In this document: positions 1 to 4,768 of the stretch, piece after piece | Position numbering within the stretch: the first letter of the stretch is position 1 | Layout: each line of letters opens with the position of its first letter | Origin: Clostridia bacterium | GTDB lineage: Bacteria; Bacillota; Clostridia; Christensenellales; Borkfalkiaceae | Reading direction: 5' to 3' | Assembly (NCBI GenBank): GCA_021205485.1 | Contig: JAJPXK010000122.1 | Location: forward strand, 1-5,758 | Length of the DNA stretch: 5,758 bases | Notes under the pieces: generated by a model | What the model saw: the letters and a program-made list of their open reading frames with translations, nothing else | Told to the model about the DNA's origin: nothing | Databases searched by the model: none | Translations under genes and position numbers: made by a program

Positions 1-6
1 ATAATG

Positions 7-12
7 TATAAT
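7..12 (+). promoter_or_regulatory. candidate -10 box of the EF-G-like gene
   Basis: A perfect TATAAT lies 55 bases upstream of the first start codon. The -35 region would fall outside the left edge, so the promoter cannot be completed. The A/T-rich surroundings make a chance match possible. Confidence 0.4.
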
Positions 13-53
13 TAAAATATGTTCGGCATTTTTACGCTGTTCAAATTTATGAT

Positions 54-58
54 AAGGG
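54..58 (+). promoter_or_regulatory. ribosome-binding site of the EF-G-like gene
   Basis: AAGGG ends 9 bases before the ATG at 68. It supports that start; no other in-frame start with a comparable purine tract is seen nearby. Confidence 0.6.
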
Positions 59-67
59 TTTAAAATT

Positions 68-2110
68 ATGAGTATTAAAGCAAAAAACATTCGCAATATC
101 GCAATCGTAGGCCACAGCGGGGAGGGTAAAACTACCCTCTGCGAGGCAATGCTGTTCAACGGCGGCTCTATAGACCGCATGGGCAAGACGGAAAACGGAA
201 CTACGGTAAGCGACTTCGACGAACAGGAGATAGCGCGTAAAATGTCCGTTTCCCTCTCGGTGGCTCACACCGTCTGGAAGGAAACAAAGCTGAATATAAT
301 AGACGTTCCCGGGTTTTACGACTTCGAGGGCGAGTTTAACCAGGCCATGAGGGCCTGCGGCGGAGCTTTGGTGGTAACTGGCGCCAACGGCACTGTCACC
401 GTAGGGGCGGAAAAGGCCATTTCGGCCTGCTTCAAGGCGAGCAAGCCTATGGTCATATTCATAAACGGCATGGATAAAGACAACGCCGATTACCACGCCA
501 CCGTTGCCGCCCTGCAGGAAAAATATCACGGCAAAATCGCCCCTATCCAGATACCTATAATGGAAGGCAACAAGATGACGGGCGTTATCAACGCATTGAC
601 GGGCAAGGCTTTCCGCTTTACGGGCTCGGGTCCCGAGGATATCCCTATCCCCGAGGACAAAAAGGACGAAGTGGAGGCAATGGTCCTCTCCCTTACCGAG
701 ACGGCGGCCGAAAACGACGACGTTCTTTTGGAAAAGTACTTTGAAAACGGCGAGCTTGAACGCGACGAGATTATCCACGGCATACGCAAGGGCATATTGA
801 ATATAAACGTTGTTCCCGTAATGGCCGGCAGCGCCCTGCAGAACAGGGGCGTCATAAACCTTATGAACGAGGTTGTAAAGTATATGCCCGAAGCCGCCGA
901 ACGCCGCGACCTGCTTGCGACCGACATTGCGAAAGACGAAGTAATAAGCGTGGAATGCGACGCCGAACAGCCCTTCGCGGCGCAGGTGTTCAAGACTGCG
1001 GTAGACCCGTTTGTAGGCAAAATGAACTACATAAGGGTATGCAGGGGCGTGCTTAAATCGGGCATGACCGTTTTAAATACCGCTACGGGCCAGACCGAGC
1101 GTATAAACGCAATTTATTCGGTAAAGGGCAAAAAGCAGGAAGCTATATCCGAGCTTGAAGCCGGCGATATCGGGGCAGTTTCCAAACTCGCCAACACAAA
1201 CACGGGCGACACGCTCTGCTCGGAGAGCGCTCCTATAAAATTTGACCCTATACTTTTCCCCCGCCCCGTGCTTTACATGGCGGTATATGCCAAAGTCAAG
1301 GGCACTGAAGACAAGGTATTTTCCGGCCTTTCCCGCCTTATGGAAGAGGATAAGTCCTTCTGCGTAACCAAACAGCCCGACACGGGCGAAACGCTCATCG
1401 GCGGCCAGGGCGAAGTTCACCTTGACATTATAAACAAAAAACTTAAATCCAAATTCGGGGCGGACGCGGATCTCCGCACGCCCGCGATAAACTACAAAGA
1501 GACCATTTTAGGTACTTCGCTCGCCGAGGGCAAGTACAAAAAGCAGTCGGGCGGCCACGGCCAGTACGGCCACTGCAAAGTACGCTTCGAGCCCTGCGAA
1601 AACGACTTCGAGTTCGCCGAAGAGGTAGTAGGCGGCTCGGTGCCTAAGCAGTATATACCCGCGGTTGAAAAGGGCCTTATAGAGTGCCTTCCGCACGGCG
1701 TTCTCGCGGGCTACCCCGTAATAAGGGTGAGGGCCGTTCTTACCGACGGCAGCTACCACGACGTAGACAGTTCAGAAGCGGCGTTCAAAGCCGCAGCGGA
1801 AATAGCGTTTAAAGAGGGTATTAAAAACGCCAAGCCCGTACTTTTAGAACCGTATTCCAAGCTCCGCATAGGCGTTCCCGAACAGTACCTCGGCGACGTT
1901 CTCGGCGATTTAAATAAACGCCGCGGCAGAATAATAGGCATGGACGCGCAGGACGACATGCAGGTAATCACGGCCGAAGCCCCTAAGGCTGAGCTTCTGA
2001 CGTACGCCACGGCGCTGCGTTCATTGACGCAGGGCAGGGGTAAGTTTGTAGAGACCTTCGAACGCTACGAGCAGGCCCCCGACACCGTTCTGCAGTCGCT
2101 TGTCAAATAA
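68..2110 (+). CDS. EF-G-like translational GTPase (divergent EF-G paralogue)
   Basis: This encodes 680 residues, close to the usual EF-G length of about 690-700, and all five EF-G domains are recognisable. The GTPase domain has the P-loop GHSGEGKT (15-22), DVPG for G3 (79-82), NGMD where NKxD is expected (133-136) and GSAL as G5 (254-257). The G2 region reads RKMSVS (57-62), without the usual Gly-Ile-Thr. Domain II spans about 300-390 and domain III about 395-470 (GGQGEVHLDI at 445-454). Domain IV, about 475-590, has GGHGQYGH (495-502) and keeps the tip histidine in SYHDVDSS (562-569). Domain V has GDVLGDLNKRRGRI (609-622). Canonical EF-G drives ribosomal translocation in the cytoplasm. The altered G motifs suggest a paralogue of the EF-G-like/FusA2 type rather than the housekeeping fusA. 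No ribosomal protein or EF-Tu gene adjoins it, which fits. A ribosome-protection role is less likely, since domain IV looks EF-G-like. The family is certain; the exact role is unknown. Confidence 0.93.
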   Translation: MSIKAKNIRNIAIVGHSGEGKTTLCEAMLFNGGSIDRMGKTENGTTVSDFDEQEIARKMSVSLSVAHTVWKETKLNIIDVPGFYDFEGEFNQAMRACGGALVVTGANGTVTVGAEKAISACFKASKPMVIFINGMDKDNADYHATVAALQEKYHGKIAPIQIPIMEGNKMTGVINALTGKAFRFTGSGPEDIPIPEDKKDEVEAMVLSLTETAAENDDVLLEKYFENGELERDEIIHGIRKGILNINVVPVMAGSALQNRGVINLMNEVVKYMPEAAERRDLLATDIAKDEVISVECDAEQPFAAQVFKTAVDPFVGKMNYIRVCRGVLKSGMTVLNTATGQTERINAIYSVKGKKQEAISELEAGDIGAVSKLANTNTGDTLCSESAPIKFDPILFPRPVLYMAVYAKVKGTEDKVFSGLSRLMEEDKSFCVTKQPDTGETLIGGQGEVHLDIINKKLKSKFGADADLRTPAINYKETILGTSLAEGKYKKQSGGHGQYGHCKVRFEPCENDFEFAEEVVGGSVPKQYIPAVEKGLIECLPHGVLAGYPVIRVRAVLTDGSYHDVDSSEAAFKAAAEIAFKEGIKNAKPVLLEPYSKLRIGVPEQYLGDVLGDLNKRRGRIIGMDAQDDMQVITAEAPKAELLTYATALRSLTQGRGKFVETFERYEQAPDTVLQSLVK

Positions 2111-2125
2111 CGACGGATAGAGGCT

Positions 2126-2147
2126 CCTCCCTCCTGTTGGCGGGAGG
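2126..2147 (+). terminator. weak hairpin after the EF-G-like gene
   Basis: CCTCCC (2126-2131) pairs with GGGAGG (2142-2147) across a 10-base loop, starting 16 bases after the stop codon. No T tract follows, so it is at best an atypical terminator. It may instead be a decayed repeat: AGGCTCC at 2121-2127 also occurs in the terminal repeat at 3203-3209. Confidence 0.3.
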
Positions 2148-2204
2148 CATAGGGCATAAAAAGCCGTTAAAATTACCAAACAGACGTCATTTTTCTTATT
2201 ATGC

Positions 2205-2232
2205 TTGACATTTTTTGCTTTTTAGGTATAAT
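2205..2232 (+). promoter_or_regulatory. sigma-A promoter of the DUF2188-like gene
   Basis: A perfect TTGACA (2205-2210) and a perfect TATAAT (2227-2232) are separated by 16 bases. Transcription should start near 2239, giving a leader of about 45 bases. This is the strongest promoter in the window, so the gene is probably transcribed independently of the one upstream. Confidence 0.85.
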
Positions 2233-2244
2233 TAAAGCATAGAA

Positions 2245-2277
2245 TGCGTAAAAATACGCAAATCTCTTTAAGAGGGG
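2245..2277 (+). promoter_or_regulatory. leader hairpin and ribosome-binding site of the DUF2188-like gene
   Basis: TGCGTA (2245-2250) and TACGCA (2255-2260) form a perfect 6-bp hairpin with an AAAA loop right after the predicted transcription start. The ribosome-binding site AGAGGGG (2271-2277) stands 7 bases before the ATG. Its first four bases can pair with CTCT at 2264-2267 in a small 4-bp hairpin. Whether either structure affects expression is not visible. Confidence 0.5.
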
Positions 2278-2284
2278 TATTATT

Positions 2285-2923
2285 ATGAAAGTGCCTTCAA
2301 GCGTCACCGATTTCCTTACCGACACATGGAACGGCCTGGCTGTATGGACGTGGCTTGTTTTAGCCGTAGTCGTTGTCGTACTTATTATCGTTATCGCGGT
2401 GGTATGCGCTAAAATCAGCAGAAACAAAAAGGCGGCTCGCGGCGCGGCCGAAGATACTGCTGTACAGGAGGAGCCTGCGGAAGAGCCTGCGGAGGAGCCC
2501 GCCAAGGCTGAAGAAACGGTAGAAGCTTACGAAGAAAAACCTGAAGAAACCGAAGAAATTGAAGTTACAGAGGAAGATGGCTTGGATACAGAGCAGCCTG
2601 AAGAAGATGCCGTGGACGAACCCGAAGAAAAGCAGCCTTCCGCAAAGGAAGAAGAAAAACCTTCCGCAGAGAGTAAAGACGACGCTCCCGCCGAAGAAAA
2701 GAAGAAAACCGCCAAGGTATACCACATTACCAAGCGCAAGTCAGACGGCAAGTGGCAGGTTAAATTCAACAACGGGGCCAAGGCCATTAAGCTGTTTAAC
2801 ACTCAGGCCGAGGCGATAGACTACGCCAAAGTTCTCGCGCAGAGGCAGGAAGCGGGCATAATGATACATAAAGAGGACGGAACGTTCCGCCGCCTCAACT
2901 ACAAGAAAAAGTCAGGTAAATAA
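2285..2923 (+). CDS. membrane-anchored protein with acidic linker and C-terminal DUF2188-like domain
   Basis: The 212-residue product has three parts. Residues 20-42 form one strongly hydrophobic segment (WTWLVLAVVVVVLIIVIAVV), followed at once by basic KISRNKKAAR. The positive-inside rule therefore places the C-terminus in the cytoplasm, with a short N-terminus outside; no signal-peptidase site is evident. Residues 56-140 are a low-complexity Glu/Pro/Ala/Asp linker with three EEPA repeats (62-73). Residues 144-206 (start KVYHITKRKSDGKWQVKF, later FNTQAEAIDYAKVLA and GIMIHKEDGTFR) match the pattern of the small DUF2188 domain, with a conserved aromatic core and a final 'h-KDG' strand. The function of DUF2188 is not known. 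The tail YKKKSGK is basic, opposite in charge to the linker. The start is fixed by a good ribosome-binding site and the gene has its own promoter and terminator. The domain assignment is from memory of the family pattern. Confidence 0.85.
   Translation: MKVPSSVTDFLTDTWNGLAVWTWLVLAVVVVVLIIVIAVVCAKISRNKKAARGAAEDTAVQEEPAEEPAEEPAKAEETVEAYEEKPEETEEIEVTEEDGLDTEQPEEDAVDEPEEKQPSAKEEEKPSAESKDDAPAEEKKKTAKVYHITKRKSDGKWQVKFNNGAKAIKLFNTQAEAIDYAKVLAQRQEAGIMIHKEDGTFRRLNYKKKSGK
2468..2503 (+). repeat. three tandem 12-bp units encoding Glu-Glu-Pro-Ala
   Basis: Three consecutive 12-base units, each encoding EEPA, lie at the start of the acidic linker and differ only at third codon positions. Such in-frame units can change in number by slippage, altering linker length without a frameshift. 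Confidence 0.8.
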
Positions 2924-2927
2924 TTAT

Positions 2928-2958
2928 AAACGGCAGGCTGTAAAACCTGCCGTTTTTT
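2928..2958 (+). terminator. intrinsic terminator of the DUF2188-like gene
   Basis: AAACGGCAGG (2928-2937) pairs perfectly with CCTGCCGTTT (2946-2955) around an 8-base loop, and the right arm runs into six T residues (2953-2958). It begins 5 bases after the stop codon and closes the transcription unit. Confidence 0.93.
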
Positions 2959-2999
2959 GTCCGTCTCGGCGACAATATTGAGATAATTATATTCAACCG

Positions 3000-3029
3000 T
3001 TTGCTTTTTTGCAAATCGGGTTATATAAT
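3000..3029 (+). promoter_or_regulatory. possible promoter with an overlapping palindrome
   Basis: A perfect TATAAT (3024-3029) lies 17 bases after TTGCTT (3001-3006), which matches the -35 consensus at only three of six positions. The inverted repeat TTTGC (3000-3004) / GCAAA (3011-3015), with a T6 loop, covers the -35 and spacer and could be an operator. If used, it would transcribe through the repeat region into the CobW-like gene with a leader of about 430 bases. No better promoter was found between 3030 and 3467. Confidence 0.45.
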
Positions 3030-3040
3030 AAGGTAGAAAA

Positions 3041-3190
3041 TCAACGCGGGATAAAAACACCCCGCAGCTTTCCCTTGAGGGGATCCTTCGATACGCTCCG
3101 CTCACGCAGAATGACAGGGTGTGCGAAGCGACAGGCTAAAAAACGGCAGAAGGCTTTATGTCATTGCGAGTGAGTGTAGCGCTACTTTGC
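3041..3190. repeat. mosaic of dispersed intergenic repeat fragments
   Basis: This stretch has no supportable gene. It holds a GCGGG/CCCGC hairpin (3046-3050 with 3061-3065), and ACACCC (3057-3062) with its complement GGGTGT (3117-3122) bounding a segment containing GGATCCTTCG and AGAATGACAGG. A further fragment reads TGTCATTGCGAGTGAG (3159-3174). I recall very similar strings recurring in intergenic DNA of many bacterial genomes. That is recollection, since no second copy lies in this window. Confidence 0.5.
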
Positions 3191-3198
3191 ACATTTTA

Positions 3199-3353
3199 TT
3201 TAAGGCTCCCTTATTAGGGGAGCTGGCCGTAAGGCCTGAGGGGTTTAGCGTCGTGGTAAGGTTGAACCCCTCCACCGCAAGCGGTCCCCCGCCCCTAATA
3301 GGGGCGGCTATAATGCGAAACTGTGTGCCTCGTCCTAATAGTGGAGCCTTAAA
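3199..3353. repeat. palindromic MITE/REP-like element with terminal inverted repeats
   Basis: The ends are an exact 11-bp inverted repeat, TTTAAGGCTCC (3199-3209) and GGAGCCTTAAA (3343-3353); extended inward, 18 of 20 positions match. Inside are further pairings: GCTCCC/GGGAGC (3205-3210 with 3218-3223), GGCC/GGCC (3225-3228 with 3233-3236), GAGGGGTT/AACCCCTC (3238-3245 with 3265-3272), ACCGC/GCGGT (3274-3278 with 3281-3285) and CCGCCCC/GGGGCGG (3289-3295 with 3301-3307). No transposase is encoded, and the short open frames across it on both strands are by-products of the palindromes. The style matches palindromic repeats I recall from gut Clostridia. It could be a non-autonomous mobile element or a REP-type structure. 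No clear target-site duplication was found. Confidence 0.7.
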
Positions 3354-3452
3354 GGCCGGATAGCTTGGTTTTTCGCAGGGACCCGCGGACGGGGAACAAG
3401 TCAATATTCAAAAAACAATCAATAACAGGGCGTTACTGCCGCAAAACTTATA
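3354..3452. other. intergenic stretch without recognisable gene or promoter
   Basis: Between the palindromic element and the ribosome-binding site of the next gene the sequence is first G/C-rich (to about 3395), then A-rich. No TTGACA-like/TATAAT-like pair with correct spacing and no clear palindromic operator were seen. Confidence 0.5.
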
Positions 3453-3459
3453 AAGAAGG
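3453..3459 (+). promoter_or_regulatory. ribosome-binding site of the CobW-like gene
   Basis: AAGAAGG ends 8 bases before the ATG at 3468, giving a well-spaced Shine-Dalgarno sequence that fixes the start. Confidence 0.75.
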
Positions 3460-3467
3460 TATATATT

Positions 3468-4490
3468 ATGACAAAAATCGACATTTTTTCGGGATTTTTA
3501 GGCGCAGGCAAAACCACGCTTATCAAAAAACTTATCAAAGAGGCCTATTCGGGCGAAAAACTCGTCTTAATTGAGAACGAGTTCGGCGACATAGGCATAG
3601 ACGGTGGCTTTTTAGCCGAGGCCGGGATAAAGATTAACGAACTCAATTCCGGCTGCATATGCTGCTCGCTGGTAGGCGACTTCGCCAAGGCCCTCAACAA
3701 GGTATACGAGGAGTACCACCCCGACAGGATTTTAATAGAGCCCTCGGGCGTAGGCAAACTTTCGGACGTAATCAAGGCCGTATACAGCGCCGAGCTGCCC
3801 GACAGCGAGATAAACACCTACACAGCGGTAGTGGACGCGGCTAAGTGCAAAATGTATATGAAGAACTTCGGCGAATTTTTCAACGACCAGATTGAGACGG
3901 CAAACTGCATTGTATTCAGCCACGCCGACGTTGCGGGCGAGGAAAAACTTGCCAAAGCCGCCGCGCTCGTACGCGAACACAACGCAAAAGCCACCCTTGT
4001 AACCACCCCCTGGCAGGAGCTTGACGGCAAGGATATATTGGCCGCGATGGAGCACAGCGACACTTTGACGGACATGCTCGCCGAACTCAAAGAACATTGC
4101 CACGAGCATCACCACCATGACGACGAGGACGAAGAACACGAGCATTGCTGCCACGACCACGACGAAGAGCATGAACACGACCATGACCATGAACACCATC
4201 ATCACCACCACGCCGACGAAGTGTTTGAAAGCTGGGGCGTAGAGACGGCTAAAAGCTTCACCAAAGAAGAACTTACCGCGGCGCTTTCCGAGCTTACAAA
4301 CTCTGTGCAGTACGGTACAATTCTTCGCGCCAAGGGCATAGTAAAGGGCAAAAACGGCGGCTGGCTTCACTTCGATTACGTTCCGGGCGAGCCTGAAGTC
4401 CGCGACGGCTGCGCCGCCTACACGGGCAGGCTGTGCGTAATCGGCAGCAAGATAGACAAAGAAGAACTCTTCGAACTTTTCGGTGTGTAA
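3468..4490 (+). CDS. CobW/COG0523-family metallochaperone GTPase with His-rich loop
   Basis: This 340-residue G3E-family GTPase has the expected order of motifs. The P-loop is GFLGAGKT (9-16), followed by ENEFGDIGIDG (36-46), the family's metal-binding GCICC (62-66, cysteines 63, 65 and 66) and IEPSGVG (90-96) at the Walker-B position. At G4, SHAD (151-154) replaces NKxD but keeps the base-binding aspartate. Residues 210-248 hold 20 histidines and three cysteines (211, 227, 228) among acidic residues, a likely metal-buffering loop. Residues 251-340 fit the CobW C-terminal domain. Family members use GTP hydrolysis to insert or deliver Zn, Co or other metals in the cytoplasm; several are induced by zinc shortage. 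No cobalamin, urease or nitrile hydratase genes adjoin, so the target is unknown and a gene name is not justified. The neighbour at 4769 is a related fusion protein, 278 bases downstream. The upstream promoter is uncertain because repeat DNA intervenes. Confidence 0.93.
   Translation: MTKIDIFSGFLGAGKTTLIKKLIKEAYSGEKLVLIENEFGDIGIDGGFLAEAGIKINELNSGCICCSLVGDFAKALNKVYEEYHPDRILIEPSGVGKLSDVIKAVYSAELPDSEINTYTAVVDAAKCKMYMKNFGEFFNDQIETANCIVFSHADVAGEEKLAKAAALVREHNAKATLVTTPWQELDGKDILAAMEHSDTLTDMLAELKEHCHEHHHHDDEDEEHEHCCHDHDEEHEHDHDHEHHHHHHADEVFESWGVETAKSFTKEELTAALSELTNSVQYGTILRAKGIVKGKNGGWLHFDYVPGEPEVRDGCAAYTGRLCVIGSKIDKEELFELFGV
4095..4211 (+). repeat. low-complexity tract encoding the His/Asp/Glu-rich loop
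   Basis: The DNA is a run of CAC/CAT, GAC and GAA/GAG codons encoding residues 210-248 of the CobW-like protein, inserted between the GTPase domain and the C-terminal domain. Mixed synonymous codons argue against a very recent slippage expansion. Such tracts bind divalent metals in other COG0523, HypB and ZIP-type proteins. Confidence 0.85.
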
Positions 4491-4514
4491 AATTATACCT
4501 TATCATTAACACGC

Positions 4515-4660
4515 ATTTGCTGCGGCAAATCGCGACTTATCTATAAAGATAATAATGAGTTTCGGGCGTCACTGCGTTATGCCCGAAACCCCTTGATTTT
4601 ATGGTAAAAGATTGAATTGCGGGCATTATATTATACGTACGCCAAACTGAATGCCCGCAA
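4515..4660 (+). promoter_or_regulatory. four tandem inverted repeats between the two CobW-like genes
   Basis: Four perfect inverted repeats follow one another: ATTTGC/GCAAAT (4515-4520 with 4525-4530), TTATCT/AGATAA (4537-4542 with 4547-4552), GTTTCGGGC/GCCCGAAAC (4559-4567 with 4581-4589) and TTGCGGGCATT/AATGCCCGCAA (4617-4627 with 4650-4660). The last two share a GGGC core, and their right arms are near-identical (ATGCCCGAAA at 4579, ATGCCCGCAA at 4651). None is followed by a proper T tract; the third is followed by a weak ATTTT at 4596-4600. They may act as attenuator, transcript-stabilising structure, operator or decayed repeat element. Confidence 0.5.
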
Positions 4661-4711
4661 GAAAGAAAAAACAACCGCGGCTGTATGCAAGGTTGGTTTG
4701 TCTTTAAAAAT

Positions 4712-4754
4712 CGCAGCAAAGATTTACGGGCAGCAAACCGTAAAGATTTGCGCG
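4712..4754 (+). promoter_or_regulatory. long leader hairpin before the CobW-DUF1980 fusion gene
   Basis: TTTACGG (4723-4729) pairs with CCGTAAA (4738-4744) around the loop GCAGCAAA. Outside it, GA (4721-4722) faces GA (4745-4746) as a tandem G-A mismatch. GCAAA (4716-4720) then pairs with TTTGC (4747-4751), and beyond a bulged A at 4715, CGC (4712-4714) pairs with GCG (4752-4754). That makes 15 Watson-Crick pairs, ending 3 bases before the ribosome-binding site. It could control translation initiation. No known riboswitch class was recognised. Confidence 0.55.
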
Positions 4755-4757
4755 AGC

Positions 4758-4761
4758 GGAG
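4758..4761 (+). promoter_or_regulatory. ribosome-binding site that decides the start at 4769
   Basis: GGAG lies 7 bases before the ATG at 4769. The longer frame opening at 4685 has no such site, and its extra 28 residues lie across the leader hairpin. The ATG at 4769 also has the ATT-ATG context of the other three genes. Confidence 0.7.
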
Positions 4762-4768
4762 TTTTATT

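Noticed and set aside
49..63. Four-codon upstream open frame before the EF-G-like gene
   Set aside because: It overlaps the ribosome-binding site, has none of its own and is short enough to be chance.
47..778. Long reverse-strand open frame opposite the EF-G-like gene
   Set aside because: It is a shadow of a convincing forward gene, with no ribosome-binding site and no family resemblance. The other reverse frames at 526-2010, 2173-2802, 3545-4370 and 4822-5127 were dropped for the same reason.
2559..2819. Forward open frame inside the DUF2188-like gene
   Set aside because: It is a +1-frame shadow of the Glu/Lys-rich linker, with composition explained by GAAGAA codons read out of frame.
3309..3314. 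TATAAT inside the palindromic element as an outward-facing promoter for the CobW-like gene
   Set aside because: The position 17 bases upstream reads CCCCCG, with no -35 similarity and no extended -10 TG.
3121..3404. Open frames on both strands (3121-3363 forward, 3156-3404 reverse) as small genes
   Set aside because: They run through the palindromic repeat element, mirror each other because of its inverted repeats, and lack a ribosome-binding site or recognisable domain.
3360..3467. Zur operator upstream of the CobW-like gene
   Set aside because: No palindrome resembling the TCGTAAT-N-ATTACGA type pattern was found here or at 4491-4768.
3365..3574. Forward open frame overlapping the start of the CobW-like gene
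   Set aside because: Its start has no good ribosome-binding site, and its second half is the CobW-like sequence read in another frame.
4559..4600. Standard intrinsic terminator after the CobW-like gene
   Set aside because: The 9-bp stem is followed by CCCTTGATTTT rather than an immediate T run, so it was kept only as part of the inverted-repeat block.
4537..4719. Reverse-strand open frame in the spacer between the CobW-like genes
   Set aside because: No family resemblance and no start signal; the region is explained by inverted repeats.
4515..4754. CRISPR array or known riboswitch in the hairpin-rich spacer
   Set aside because: The repeats are inverted pairs of differing sequence, not regular direct repeats with spacers, and no conserved core of a riboswitch class I know (including NiCo or Mn types) was recognised.
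4685..4768. N-terminal extension of the fusion protein by 28 residues
   Set aside because: It has no ribosome-binding site, its sequence is occupied by the long leader hairpin, and the P-loop protein naturally begins at MQDVSVYLFLGF.
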